Position numbers and translations under genes: made by a program. Positions 43,868-53,754 of a stretch of DNA of 64,000 nt are shown here, piece after piece; positions within the stretch are counted from its first letter, which is position 1, and every line of letters begins with the position of its first letter. The notes under the pieces were generated by a model. That model saw only the letters and a program-made list of their open reading frames with translations, did not search any database and had not been told where the DNA came from. This DNA is from Halalkalicoccus subterraneus (GTDB taxonomy: Archaea > Halobacteriota > Halobacteria > Halobacteriales > Halalkalicoccaceae): NCBI RefSeq assembly GCF_003697815.1, contig NZ_RDQG01000085.1, positions 225,272 through 289,271 of the forward strand, read 5' to 3'.

Positions 43868-44344
43868 GTGAGTTTGTCGGTCCGTTGGTCTGTAAGAGAG
43901 CTGCGGCATGGCTCTTGGTCCTTCATTGCAGGAAAGATCTCCACTTCGGGTGTGACGTTCGAGGAGCGGTGGATCAATACCGATTACAACCAAGAGATGA
44001 ATCCGGATTGGGAGGATCCAGACACCTTCTATAACGACGTTCCTCCTGATTTCGCAGCAGAAGCCAAACGACTTGCTGAGGGACGTGAGCACTTCCCAAA
44101 CAAACCGTGACCGCTTGAATCTTGGCCAAATGTGCCAACGAAATTCCTGCTTTGTCATGATGACCGCGTGTTCCCGCCGGAGTTCGCCCGTGGAGTCGTT
44201 CGTGAGAGACTGGACACCGTTCCAGACAAGATAGACGGCGGTCACTGTGTCATGCTGGGTCGGCCAGATGAGCTGGCGAGCCGACTCAGCGCTTACCGGG
44301 AGGAGTGGTTGCTGTCGGATACTTCCTGGCGACCAGCGAGCTAG
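43868..44344 (+). pseudogene. Truncated alpha/beta hydrolase with a nonsense codon
   Basis: One frame reads TFEERWINTDYNQEMNPDWE, DPDTFYNDVPPDFAAEAKRL, REHFPNKP, TGA, PLESWPNVPTKFLLCHDDRV, FPPEFARGVVRERL and GGHCVMLGRPDELASRLSAY. It is the C-terminal half of an esterase-like alpha/beta hydrolase, with the late Asp (HDDRVFP) and catalytic His (GGHCVML). The stop replaces what was probably Trp. The N-terminal half with the nucleophile is gone. It is a clear pseudogene. Confidence 0.75.
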
Positions 44345-44534
44345 AGTCTAGAATTGACAGTAAACTACTATAGACTGCCACCTTCCCACGGACCAATAAA
44401 GTAACGCAGTCTCTTACTTGAATACCATACCACGATGATGTGAATTGCTCGCATATGAACGCTAGCGGGAAATACGCCTGTACAAGTCTCGTAACGATAC
44501 TCATTGGTAGGGTGACGCTGAGAAACTAGGATGT

Positions 44535-45422
44535 ATGAGCGGCTACAGCAACTGGCGTCATCTTGATTCTGAACGGACGGGACTCATGCTGGTATTCCTG
44601 TCGGCTGTAGGCTTCGGTACGCTCGGTATCTTTGGCATCTACGCTCAACGTGCAGATCTCTCGATTCCGACCGTCCTCGTCTTTCGGTTCCTATTCGCGA
44701 CGATCGTCGTGTGGGGTTTTCTCGCGTGGAGAGATCGATTGACACTCCTTCACGGGCGAGCACTGCTGATTGCACTCGGACTCGGTGCGTTCGGCTACGC
44801 GACACAGAGCGGGCTCTACTTCGTCGGATTGGAATTTATGACTGCAGGAATGGTCGCCATTGTTCTCTATACATATCCTGTCTTTGTCGTCATTCTGGCG
44901 ATTGCCCTAATTGGGGAACGGGTAAGCCGACCGATGCTGGTAGCACTCTGCTTCGCTCTCGGCGGTATCGTACTCGTTACCGGGGCAAACCCTGCGGGTG
45001 CATCGCTTGTGGGCGTACTCGTCGTTCTTGGCGCTGCGCTTGCGTATGCCGCTTACATCACTCTCTCGCGAGCGATGCTCATGACGATTGATCCGATGGT
45101 TCTGACTGCGTACGTACTACCAGCTGCTGGCACATCGTTTGTCGTCATCGGCACCGCAAGCGGCGATTTCACGATTCCACAGACCCTGTTCGCATGGACG
45201 ATCCTCCTGTGTCTCGGGGTCTTCGCGACCGCGATTCCGGTTGTCGCGTTCTTCGCCGGACTCAAACAAATCGGTGCCAGCCGAGCTGGGATCATAAGCA
45301 CTGTTGAACCCCCTGTTACAGTTGCTCTTGGTGCGGTACTATTCGCCGAACCAGTTACGATGACAACGGTTATCGGTGGTATTCTCATTCTGATTGGTGT
45401 TATTGTACTTGAACGAGAATGA
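44535..45422 (+). CDS. EamA-family (DMT) transporter
   Basis: A 295-residue protein with ten predicted helices in two EamA repeats (~15-145 and ~155-293). Helix ends show LSAVGFGTLGIFGIYAQRAD, the conserved TAGMVAIVLYTYPVFVVILA and, in repeat two, GIISTVEPPVTVALGAVLFA with its Pro-Glu motif. DMT transporters export amino acids or metabolites, and the substrate is unknown. The ATG at 44535 fits a short cytoplasmic N-terminus. It appears monocistronic, with a hairpin element 140 bases downstream. Confidence 0.9.
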   Translation: MSGYSNWRHLDSERTGLMLVFLSAVGFGTLGIFGIYAQRADLSIPTVLVFRFLFATIVVWGFLAWRDRLTLLHGRALLIALGLGAFGYATQSGLYFVGLEFMTAGMVAIVLYTYPVFVVILAIALIGERVSRPMLVALCFALGGIVLVTGANPAGASLVGVLVVLGAALAYAAYITLSRAMLMTIDPMVLTAYVLPAAGTSFVVIGTASGDFTIPQTLFAWTILLCLGVFATAIPVVAFFAGLKQIGASRAGIISTVEPPVTVALGAVLFAEPVTMTTVIGGILILIGVIVLERE

Positions 45423-45556
45423 TGAGATGATGTCAGGAATCGCATTGATAATCGCGGCGTGGTAGATTTGGAAGCGAATTTGCGAACGAGACCGTATACC
45501 TAGTGGTGCTTGAGGCGAGAGAGAGGTGTACGGGAGGTTTGTTGACTGAGTCGCTA

Positions 45557-45593
45557 CCTGTGCAACATCGATAAGAATGATTGTTGCACAAGG
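45557..45593. repeat. Hairpin element
   Basis: CCTGTGCAAC (45557-45566) and GTTGCACAAGG (45583-45593). The left arm lacks one T relative to the consensus. It lies between the DMT transporter and the decayed HhH gene. Confidence 0.65.
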
Positions 45594-45650
45594 GGGACTC
45601 TCGTTGGGGAGCGACTCCCCGCTGTTGGTTCTCGTCAACGGATATGCTTC

Positions 45651-46178
45651 TCACCAGCGGCCGACATCGTACGTCTCTCGCCACTGCTGGTAGTACGCTT
45701 TCTCGACAGTCCGGAGATCGAACTCGCCTGGGTTCCGATCACGGAGTGCAGTAAGGAGTCGTGGATAGTCAGAAAGACGTAGTGCTCGGTCGTCACCAAA
45801 GAGAGCTGCGACTATGTATCGATCACCGACTACATAGTTCGTCGGGTCATGAAATGCGAGAACGACTGTCGCAGTTGCAGGTCCGATACCGGGTATCGAA
45901 GTAAGAGTTTTCAGCTGGATTTTCGGGTCGTCGACCAGAAAGGCTGCCTCACTTATTCGCTGGACGAACGCTGCAGGGACTTCGTGCATCCGCTTGATGA
46001 ATCGATCTCACCGTCCTCGTTGTGCATTCAGCTTCCACTGCATTACCTTCTCGAGCTGCTCTTATGTGATGTAGTGTTGCTCACCGAGCGCTCTTGTAAG
46101 GGTCTCTTCGATTTCTTTGAGGGTTGGGTCGTAGTTCGCGTTGTACTGTTCGCTCCATTCTATGATGTCGTGGTCCAT
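45651..46178 (-). pseudogene. Helix-hairpin-helix protein gene with two nonsense codons
   Basis: A single frame from the ATG at 46178 encodes ~175 residues. It reads MDHDIIEWSEQYNANYDPTL, then a TAA at codon 39 (46062-46064), EQLEKVMQWKLNAQRGR, a TGA at codon 57 (46008-46010), then the rest without error. The latter part has a helix-hairpin-helix DNA-binding motif (TLTSIPGIGPATATVVLAFH) and YVVGDRYIVAALFGDD, as in DNA-glycosylase-like proteins. The last 112 codons are open from an ATG and would otherwise pass as a gene. No catalytic residues are recognised. Confidence 0.65.
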
Positions 46179-46525
46179 ATTCGTCTTTCAGTTGGGTAAT
46201 ATGGAAATCTACGCTGCGTGATAGATTCCTAAATGGATAGTGGATCGAAGCCATCCTCTGGCATATATTTTAGTGGCGATAAACTAGTCGTGGAGTTTAT
46301 TTTACGACTTTAGCTATCTGGAACTCTAATCAGTACTATTTTAAGACGCTCATTCGTACAGCACTAAGAAGCAATGCCAATCAGAAACACTACTAACGAG
46401 AACACCAATCCCATTAGGGCCTATTTTGTGAATAAACGGTCGCAAATAGCTATAAAGACGTTCAGAAGTGGAGGTTATTCGACCAAAGCAGAAGAAAAAG
46501 AAGACACACGGAGTAGGTGGTAGTT
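46179..46525. other. Intergenic, promoter region
   Basis: About 345 AT-rich bases between a decayed gene and the acyl-CoA dehydrogenase. A CTATAAAG box at 46450-46457 and a purine-rich run (GAAGAAAAAGAAG) precede the start at 46526. No gene or repeat is seen. Confidence 0.5.
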
Positions 46526-47692
46526 ATGGAATTATTAGATGAATCGATAGTGCCGGAGCACGCTCGTGGTGTGAAACAAGAAGCGCACGACTTCGCCCAA
46601 CAGTATGTCGCCCCAAATGCAGAGGAGTATTATAGAACAGGAGAGTATCCTTGGGAAATCCTAGAAGCAGGTCGGGAGGCGGGACTCGTCGCTCAGGATA
46701 TAGCTGAGAACTACGGTGGTCGCGGGTTTGATATTGCGGAAATGCTTGCGCTCGTAGAGGAGTTCTTTCGAGCCGATCCTGGTATTGGGCTCACATTACG
46801 ACTGGCAAGCTTCGGTGGTCAACTTGTTGAAAGGCACGGGACTAAGGATCAGCACGAAAAATTCCTGCGTCCAGTCGCAGAAGGCGACCAAATCACTGGA
46901 CTTGCAGTTTCGGAACCGGAGACAGGAAGCGACCTTGCAGGAATGACGACTCGTGCTGAGAAGGACGGTGATGAATGGGTATTGAACGGTGAGAAATATT
47001 GGGTTGGCAATGCCGTTGAAGCCGACTGGCTCACGGTCTATGCGAAAACAGACGACTCGGATCATCGCTACTCAAACTATTCGTTGTTCATTGTCCCGAC
47101 CGACACCGATGGCTACGAGGCAGAGCATATTCCGGAAAAAATGGCGTTTCGAGCGAGCAAACAGGGCCATATCACCTTCGACAACTGTAGAATTCCCGAG
47201 CACAACCTCGTTGGGACAGAAAACAAGGGCTTCTATAGACTTGTAGAGTTCTTTAATGATGAACGAGTCATTGTTGGGGGTCACGGACTGGGAATGGCAG
47301 CAGCTGCCATTGAGGAGACTTGGGAATTTGTCCATGACCGCGAAGCATTTGGGAAGAATGTGAGTGATTTCCAATCTGTCCAACACGACCTTGCGGATAT
47401 GCGAATCGACTTTGAGAGCGCTCGAGCAGTAAACTGGCGAGCCGCCGATAAAGCACTCCGGGGAGAGGATACGAGTTTGTGGGGGGCAATTGTGAAGACC
47501 AACTCGACAGAAACAGCCGTGACATGTGCCGAACGTGGGATGCAGCTGCATGGTGGCCGCTCTATATTAACTGATCGTCGGATCGCTCGTATTTATCGAG
47601 ATTGTCGGATTCCCGTTATCTATGAAGGTGCAAACGAGATTCAACGCAATCTAATATATAGTCAACAGGTCAAACGGAACGAACAGTCATAA
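46526..47692 (+). CDS. Acyl-CoA dehydrogenase
   Basis: A 388-residue FAD-dependent acyl-CoA dehydrogenase that introduces a trans-2 double bond. Motifs: GLAVSEPETGSDLAGM (signature 1), NGEKYWVGNAVEADW, QSVQHDLADMRIDFESAR, ERGMQLHGGRSI, and the catalytic base in YEGANEIQRNLI. The ATG at 46526 is preferred to a GTG three codons earlier. It is the first gene of the catabolic island and faces the ligase on the other strand. The substrate chain is probably short or branched, but not readable. Confidence 0.92.
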   Translation: MELLDESIVPEHARGVKQEAHDFAQQYVAPNAEEYYRTGEYPWEILEAGREAGLVAQDIAENYGGRGFDIAEMLALVEEFFRADPGIGLTLRLASFGGQLVERHGTKDQHEKFLRPVAEGDQITGLAVSEPETGSDLAGMTTRAEKDGDEWVLNGEKYWVGNAVEADWLTVYAKTDDSDHRYSNYSLFIVPTDTDGYEAEHIPEKMAFRASKQGHITFDNCRIPEHNLVGTENKGFYRLVEFFNDERVIVGGHGLGMAAAAIEETWEFVHDREAFGKNVSDFQSVQHDLADMRIDFESARAVNWRAADKALRGEDTSLWGAIVKTNSTETAVTCAERGMQLHGGRSILTDRRIARIYRDCRIPVIYEGANEIQRNLIYSQQVKRNEQS

Positions 47693-47822
47693 TTCTATCC
47701 AAGCGGATCATTGCACCGCTTGTTAAATCGACATTCCGCAGAGAAACTGGCGATTTTTGGAGGAGAATGATGGGATTGCTATCGATGTAGTTACATGGGA
47801 GAGCAGATTGTATCGATTATAA

Positions 47823-49373
47823 TCACTCCTCTGATTCAAGCACGAACTTCTGTATCTTCCCCGTGGTCGTCCGCGGGAGATTATCGACGAACTTGACTTC
47901 ACGGGGATGTTTGTACTCTGCAAGATTTTCGAGACAGTACTGTTTGATTTCTTCCGGCGTAACTTCGATAGTTGGTTGGGGAACGACAAATGCCTTAACC
48001 GTCTCACCACGACGCTCATCTTCAATACCGACGACAGCAGCATCCGCTACTCCTTCATGCTCAAACAGTAACTCCTCTACCTCGCGGGGATAGACATTAT
48101 ATCCGCCAGTAACGATCATGTGTTTCTCTCGATCTACGATATAAAAGAAGCTATCTTCATCCTGATAACCGAGGTCGCCGGTATGAAACCAACGTTTGGT
48201 TCGTTCCTCTGTAAATGCTTTCTGATTTGCACTATCTAGGCTATGATATCCTTTCATGACGTTCGGTCCATGTATCACTAGCTCTCCGACAACATCCTCT
48301 AAATTCGTCTCATCGTTTACTGGGCCCTGTTCAACAGATGGCAGTTCCTCGAAATTCTTGTTGACAATCTTTGATTCGATGCCTGGAAGTGGCTTTCCGA
48401 TACTCCCGATTCGACGATCAGCAAGACGGTTAGCGTGGGTAACTGGTGATGTTTCTGTCAAGCCATATCCTTCTAACAATGACGGCTCGAATAACTCCTC
48501 AAATCGTCGTATTACTTCTCGTGGGAGGCTACTACCGCCTGCATTGGCAAAGCGAATTGTTTCCAGATTATGGTCTTCAGCAGCAGGGTGATTTACCAAA
48601 TCATTGTACATCGTTGGGACGGCATGCATTAGCGTAATGCCCTCGTCTGAAATGAGATCAAGCGTTTCTCTCGCATCCCATTCTGATACTAGATGATAGC
48701 TACCCCCACCATAGAGTGTCGCTAACATTGTAACGGTCATACCGTAAATATGGAATAACGGCAACACACCCAGCATTTTATCGGTCATGTCAATTCCATC
48801 ATGAATCTGGGGAGAGACACGAGCCTCAAACTCGAGATTAGAGTGTGTTAGAAGGACACCTTTTGATTTCCCAGTCGTGCCGGACGTATATGGCTGTACA
48901 GCGACTTCATCATCCGCCCGATCGATAATGTCCAGTGTATCATCCGCGAGAAACGTCTCAAACTTAATGGTATCTTTCGTGGTAGTTCCAACCGAGACGA
49001 CTGTTTCGACGTTCGTCTCATCTTGTATCTTGGTGATGTGTCCGATACGCTCCGAAAGTCCGACGACAGCTTTTGCCCCACTATCAGCGAGTAGGTGTTT
49101 GATCTCCCGGCTTTTGTATTGTGGATTCATCGGGACAACAACCCCGCCAGCACAGAGGATACCATGGAATGCGGTCACGTACTCCGGAATGTTTGGAAGA
49201 TAGATTCCGATGCGATCCCCCGGCTCAATACCTGCTTCCGAGAGCGCGTACGCGAATTTCCTTGTCCGATCCCACAACTCCTTGTAACTGATTTTACGAT
49301 TTTCAAACCCGATTGCTGTCGCTTCAGGACTTGCTTCGACTGTCTCTCCGATAGTGGTGAGAAGGTTTGTCAC
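47823..49373 (-). CDS. Acyl-CoA ligase (AMP-forming)
   Basis: A 516-residue adenylate-forming enzyme that activates a carboxylic acid with ATP and CoA. Motifs: YTSGTTGKSKGVLLTHSN (A3), EGYGLTETSPVTHAN (A5), HTGDLGYQDEDSFFYIVDRE (A7), KHMIVTGGYNVYPREVEE (A8) and LPRTTTGKIQKFVLE with the catalytic lysine (A10). The length and motif set fit fatty-acyl or aryl-CoA ligases. It is encoded upstream of the second acyl-CoA dehydrogenase's 3' end on the same strand, so the two may be co-transcribed. It likely feeds the dehydrogenases and the fused hydratase. Confidence 0.92.
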   Translation of the reverse strand: MTNLLTTIGETVEASPEATAIGFENRKISYKELWDRTRKFAYALSEAGIEPGDRIGIYLPNIPEYVTAFHGILCAGGVVVPMNPQYKSREIKHLLADSGAKAVVGLSERIGHITKIQDETNVETVVSVGTTTKDTIKFETFLADDTLDIIDRADDEVAVQPYTSGTTGKSKGVLLTHSNLEFEARVSPQIHDGIDMTDKMLGVLPLFHIYGMTVTMLATLYGGGSYHLVSEWDARETLDLISDEGITLMHAVPTMYNDLVNHPAAEDHNLETIRFANAGGSSLPREVIRRFEELFEPSLLEGYGLTETSPVTHANRLADRRIGSIGKPLPGIESKIVNKNFEELPSVEQGPVNDETNLEDVVGELVIHGPNVMKGYHSLDSANQKAFTEERTKRWFHTGDLGYQDEDSFFYIVDREKHMIVTGGYNVYPREVEELLFEHEGVADAAVVGIEDERRGETVKAFVVPQPTIEVTPEEIKQYCLENLAEYKHPREVKFVDNLPRTTTGKIQKFVLESEE

Positions 49374-49438
49374 GCCTGAAAATAGATGACGGTACTATCT
49401 AAATGTTATTCGTAGATTTTTTATAAGTTTCTAGTAAC

Positions 49439-50602
49439 TTATTCGAATGCGGAGAGGCCGGTAAGATCCTGGCCGAGTATCAGCGTGTGGATGTCGTGGG
49501 TGCCCTCGTAGGTGTAGACCGTCTCCATGTTCGCCATGTGGCGAATGGGAGAGTACTCAGCTGTAATTCCGTTGCCGCCGAGCATTTCACGAGCGATCCG
49601 GGACTGGTCGCGGGCCATCTTGACGTTGTTGCGCTTGGCCATCGAGACGTGCTGGGGACGCAGCTCGCCGCGCTCCTTGAGATCCGCGAGCCGATGGACC
49701 AGCAGCTGACTCGTCGTGATCCCCGTGGCCATCTCCGCGAGTTTCTCCTGTTGGAGCTGGAACCCGCCGATGGGTTTGTCGAACTGTTCGCGGTCGGTCG
49801 CGTACGCGCGGGCCTCCTCGAAACAGTCCCGGGCCGCCCCGACCGCGCCCCACGCGATGCCGTAGCGCGCCTGCGTGAGACATGACAGCGGCCCCTTCAT
49901 CCCCTCGACGCCGGGGAGGACGTTCTCATCGGGCACGCGGACGTTCTCCATCGTGAACTCCCCGGAACTGGAGGCCCGAAGTGAGAGCTTCCCATCGATG
50001 GTGTCGATGTCGAGCCCGTCGCGGTCGGTTTCGACCAAAAATCCCCGCACCGGTGCGCCCTCGCTTGATGTATCGCGTGCCCAGACGACCAGCACGTCTG
50101 CAATGGGCGAGTTGGTACACCAGCGCTTCTCGCCGTTCAGGACGAACTCCTCGCCATCGCGCTCAGCGTGCGTCTCCATGCTGCCTGCGTCCGAGCCGTG
50201 CTCGGGTTCGGTCAAGGCAAATCCACCAATGGCCTCGCCCTTACCCAGTGAGGGGAGCCACCGCTCTTTTTGCTCCTCGCTGCCGAAGGCGTAAATGGGA
50301 TACATGACGAGTGCCCCCTGAACGCTGGCCATTGATCGAAGACCGGAATCCCCGGCCTCAAGCTCTTGCATCAACAAGCCATAGGCGGTCTCGCTCACGT
50401 TCGAGAGGCCATACCCTTCGAGATTTGGTGCGTAGAAACCGAGATCTCCCAGTCGAGAAATAAGTTCTTCAGGGAATGTCCCCTCAAGATAATGATCTGC
50501 GATGATCGGCCGAACTTCTTCTTCAACGAATTCCTTGGCTTCGTCCCGAACTGTCTGCTCTTCTTCACTCAGATCCGATTCAAGCTCAACGAAATCTAGC
50601 AT
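49439..50602 (-). CDS. Acyl-CoA dehydrogenase, glutaryl-CoA dehydrogenase-like
   Basis: A 387-residue flavoprotein. It has GGFALTEPEHGSDAGSM, NGEKRWCTNSPIADV, and the C-terminal AREMLGGNGITAEYSPIRH and ETVYTYEGTHDIHTLILGQD with the catalytic Glu. YEGTHDIHxLILGxxxTGxxAF is characteristic of the glutaryl-CoA dehydrogenase subgroup, which oxidises and decarboxylates glutaryl-CoA to crotonyl-CoA. Crotonyl-CoA would feed the fused hydratase/dehydrogenase encoded next door. A codon composition richer in GC than its neighbours suggests a separate origin. Activity on other branched acyl-CoAs is possible. Confidence 0.9.
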   Translation of the reverse strand: MLDFVELESDLSEEEQTVRDEAKEFVEEEVRPIIADHYLEGTFPEELISRLGDLGFYAPNLEGYGLSNVSETAYGLLMQELEAGDSGLRSMASVQGALVMYPIYAFGSEEQKERWLPSLGKGEAIGGFALTEPEHGSDAGSMETHAERDGEEFVLNGEKRWCTNSPIADVLVVWARDTSSEGAPVRGFLVETDRDGLDIDTIDGKLSLRASSSGEFTMENVRVPDENVLPGVEGMKGPLSCLTQARYGIAWGAVGAARDCFEEARAYATDREQFDKPIGGFQLQQEKLAEMATGITTSQLLVHRLADLKERGELRPQHVSMAKRNNVKMARDQSRIAREMLGGNGITAEYSPIRHMANMETVYTYEGTHDIHTLILGQDLTGLSAFE

Positions 50603-50931
50603 ACGTAGATGTGATTAACATAGATGATAAATATTGCGGTATCAAACTTAATCGGTAGCAATAAACTCGATAGTAGCTACCAATACTAACAAAAATGTCG
50701 TGCCAGTAATCGAAGTTCAATATCGAGACTTGGCATTGTTCAGAGAATAGAACCGATGAACGCCTATATCGGAATCCCCTATCAAGTAAGACAGTAATCA
50801 GATACTGCTGTGATTAACAGGTAGGATGATATCGAAGAATAGACGAACCAGTATTTATCTATATTAATAAATTTGCAACAGTGGTAGGTATATCCGATGG
50901 AATTAAGGTGAGAGTTATCGCAGAACATTCT

Positions 50932-52881
50932 ATGGTTGTTAGTGATATAGATCGTGTCACTGTACTCGGCGCAGGTAATATGGGCCACGGGATCACGGAG
51001 GTGGTTGCCATCGCTGGCTATGAAGTAATAATGCGCGACGTAGAGCGCCAGTTCGTCGAAGATGGTTACGAATCAATTGAGTGGAGTCTCGAGAAACTCT
51101 TCGAGAAAGACATTATCGACGAAGCACCTGATAACGTTCTTAGCCGAATCGATATTGAGGTAGAACTTGAAACTGCAGTTGCGAACGCTGACCTTGTTAT
51201 CGAAGCGGCACCCGAGCAAATGGATTTGAAAAAAGAGATCTTTTCTGATCTCGATGCGTTCGCGCCCGAACATGCGATTCTCGCGTCGAACACCTCCTCG
51301 TTGTCGATCACTGAGATCGCATCTGCAACGAACCGACCGGAGCAGGTCGTGGGAATGCACTTTTTCAATCCACCAGTGAAGATGGATTTGGTCGAGGTGA
51401 TCTATGGATCTGAAACAACCGATGAAACCGCCAACACTGCATCTGAGTTCGTCGAGTCGATCGCCAAAACGCCAATCTACGTTCGTAAGGACGTCAACGG
51501 ATTTGTCGTCAACTCCGTTCTGGGACCGTTCGGTGACGAAGCAGGATGGATGGTCAGCGAGGGACGCTACGAAATCCCTGAGATCGATGCTGCAATGGTT
51601 CATCAACGAGGCTACCCAATGGGACCGTTCGAACTGGGCGATCTCACCGGTATCGACGTTGGTTATCATATTCGGAAAGAAGCAGGTAAGCCAATTCCGC
51701 CCATTCTTGAGAAAAAAGTTGAATCCGAGGAACTCGGTCGAAAGACGGGCCGGGGCTACTACGAGTATGAGACCGGCGAAGGCCCCGACTATGAGCCTGG
51801 CCAAGGCGAGGATGTTGATACACTACGTATCGAAGCGCGGATTATCAACGAAGCCGCGAAATTGATTGGAAACGACGTCGCTACCGCCGAAGCGATCGAC
51901 ACAGGACTTCGCCTTGGTGCAGGCTTTCCTGAGGGGCCTTGTAGACGAGCGGACAAGATCGGGCTTGATACTGTCCTCAAGAAACTCGAGTCGTTGTACG
52001 AGGAGTACGGAGAAGAGCGCTACGAACCCTCCGATCACCTCCGTCACCTCGTCGAGTCAGGACAGACCGGTGAAGACGCGGGTACTGGTTTCTACGAGTA
52101 CAGTGACAGGACAGCACACGACTATACGACCCTGAACCACGACGTCGAGAATGGGCTCCTCGAAATCGAACTCAACCGACCCGAACGGCTGAACGCGCTC
52201 AACGAGGATCTGATGAATGAGATCGTTCATCTGCTTGAGAATGCTAACCTCGATGAGGTACGGGCCGTTACCTTCGAGGGTGCAGGTGATCGGGCATTCT
52301 GTGCCGGCGCGGATATCTCCGGTTTCTCGGGGGTCGCACCTCACGAGAAAGAGGTGACACAGATGTTCACTACCGTCGCAGAATTCCCGAGACCGGTACT
52401 TGCAAAGATCGACGGCTACTGCCTCGGTGGCGGCCTTGAGCTCGCACTCGCGTGTGACCTCCGAATTGCGACCGAGTCAACTGAGTTTGGCTTTCCCGAA
52501 ATTGATCTGGGTTTGTTACCTGGTGGTGGTGGTACGCAACGTGTAATTCGAATGTTAAGTGAGGCCCGTGCGAAAGAACTCGTCTTCCGGGGCAACCGTA
52601 TCGATGCTGAGACTGCTGAGACGTGGGGGTTGATCAACCGCGCCGTGTCAGAAGCGCATTTCGAGGAGACAGTCGAGACATTTGTTGATGACCTTGTTAC
52701 CGGTCCTCCAATAGCGCTGCGAAAGGCAAAGCAGGTGATGAATAAAGGACGTGACCAGGACCTTGATGCAGGGTTAGAAATGGAGGCACAGGCATTCGGT
52801 CTCTTACTTGGAACGGAAGATGCCTCGGAAGGTGCTGCAGCATTCACTGAGGATCGAGATCCTGAGTTCCAGGGGGAGTAA
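50932..52881 (+). CDS. Fused 3-hydroxyacyl-CoA dehydrogenase / enoyl-CoA hydratase
   Basis: A 649-residue bifunctional beta-oxidation enzyme. The N-terminal half is 3-hydroxyacyl-CoA dehydrogenase: LGAGNMGHGITEV (NAD-binding), NTSSLSITEIA, GMHFFNPPVKMDLVEV (catalytic His), with a duplicated C-terminal domain (GPFELGDLTGIDVGYHI and RRADKIGLDTVL). The last ~260 residues are an enoyl-CoA hydratase: LNRPERLNALNEDL, GADISGF, LGGGLELALACDLR (Glu) and FPEIDLGLLPGGGGTQR (Glu). It hydrates enoyl-CoA and oxidises the hydroxy product. I choose the ATG at 50932 because upstream codons are AT-rich leader. The next gene starts 1 bp after its stop. Confidence 0.93.
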   Translation: MVVSDIDRVTVLGAGNMGHGITEVVAIAGYEVIMRDVERQFVEDGYESIEWSLEKLFEKDIIDEAPDNVLSRIDIEVELETAVANADLVIEAAPEQMDLKKEIFSDLDAFAPEHAILASNTSSLSITEIASATNRPEQVVGMHFFNPPVKMDLVEVIYGSETTDETANTASEFVESIAKTPIYVRKDVNGFVVNSVLGPFGDEAGWMVSEGRYEIPEIDAAMVHQRGYPMGPFELGDLTGIDVGYHIRKEAGKPIPPILEKKVESEELGRKTGRGYYEYETGEGPDYEPGQGEDVDTLRIEARIINEAAKLIGNDVATAEAIDTGLRLGAGFPEGPCRRADKIGLDTVLKKLESLYEEYGEERYEPSDHLRHLVESGQTGEDAGTGFYEYSDRTAHDYTTLNHDVENGLLEIELNRPERLNALNEDLMNEIVHLLENANLDEVRAVTFEGAGDRAFCAGADISGFSGVAPHEKEVTQMFTTVAEFPRPVLAKIDGYCLGGGLELALACDLRIATESTEFGFPEIDLGLLPGGGGTQRVIRMLSEARAKELVFRGNRIDAETAETWGLINRAVSEAHFEETVETFVDDLVTGPPIALRKAKQVMNKGRDQDLDAGLEMEAQAFGLLLGTEDASEGAAAFTEDRDPEFQGE

Positions 52882-52882
52882 C

Positions 52883-53308
52883 ATGTCGAGTACCTCTCCT
52901 GATGGGCTACGGTCGTTCATCGAACAACATGGATATCTCTCATGGCTCAACCTGCAAATCGACGATATTGAACACGGGAGAATTCGAATGACCATGCAGG
53001 CGGATGAGAAACTCTACAACCCTGGGGGGGATGAATTGATTCACGGCGGAATCGCAGCAACTCTAATTGATACTGCAAGCGGCTTCGCACTTCGAACCAC
53101 CTTTGAGGATTCCACAATGGCACGCCTTGCGACGACAGATCTCAATGTCTCGTATCTACGCCCGGCGACAGACGATTTGGTTGTTGAGGCAGAAGTACTC
53201 CGTGCAGGCAAAACAACGGGTGTCACAGATGTCACTGTCAAGAACATAGACGATGATAGTTCAATTGCAGTGGGACGTACAACCTATCGACTGTTTCGAG
53301 ATTCATGA
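52883..53308 (+). CDS. PaaI-family hotdog thioesterase
   Basis: A 141-residue hotdog-fold thioesterase. The family motif is ELIHGGIAATLIDTASGFAL, followed by TTDLNVSYLRPATDDLVVEA. Such enzymes hydrolyse aryl- or acyl-CoA dead-end products, freeing CoA during aromatic or fatty-acid breakdown. It begins right after the fused dehydrogenase gene and overlaps the MaoC gene by 4 bp, so it is inside the same operon. Confidence 0.88.
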   Translation: MSSTSPDGLRSFIEQHGYLSWLNLQIDDIEHGRIRMTMQADEKLYNPGGDELIHGGIAATLIDTASGFALRTTFEDSTMARLATTDLNVSYLRPATDDLVVEAEVLRAGKTTGVTDVTVKNIDDDSSIAVGRTTYRLFRDS

Positions 53309-53745
53309 GCCTATTTACTAGAATTGAGGTCGGAGAGTCCTTCCAAACGAAAGGACGAACACTCACAGAGACCGATCTCATGAACTTTGCTGGCATCAGC
53401 GGTGATTTCAACTACCTCCATACTGATGCAGAGCGGATGGAAGAATCGGAATACGGCGAGCGAATCATCCATGGTGCGCTCCTATTCAGTATAATGACGG
53501 GACTTCTCTGGCAGTCCCGAAGTGAACAGGATCAAGATGCAATCGTCGCCTTCTACGGTATCGACCGACTGCGATTCGTGAAACCGGTATTCTTAGACGA
53601 TACGATCCATGTCGAGAGCAAAGTTCTCGAAACAGAACAACGGGATCATCCTATCGCTAATGGCTTAATACGATATGATCTACAAGTCAAAAATCAGCAC
53701 GGAAATGTCGTGCTTGCTTGCGAATTTCTCTCGCTTGTTAGATAG
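53305..53745 (+). CDS. MaoC-family dehydratase
   Basis: A 146-residue MaoC-like hydratase/dehydratase. The motif GDFNYLHTDAERMEESEYGERIIHGALLFSI in shorter form shows GDFNYLHTD (catalytic Asn/His/Asp region) and RIIHGALLFS. It is likely to hydrate an enoyl-CoA of different geometry or branching from that used by the fused hydratase. It is the last gene of the operon, with its ATGA overlap coupling it to the thioesterase gene. It converges with the Lrp-like regulator. Confidence 0.87.
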   Translation: MSLFTRIEVGESFQTKGRTLTETDLMNFAGISGDFNYLHTDAERMEESEYGERIIHGALLFSIMTGLLWQSRSEQDQDAIVAFYGIDRLRFVKPVFLDDTIHVESKVLETEQRDHPIANGLIRYDLQVKNQHGNVVLACEFLSLVR

Positions 53746-53754
53746 CGTTTCGAG

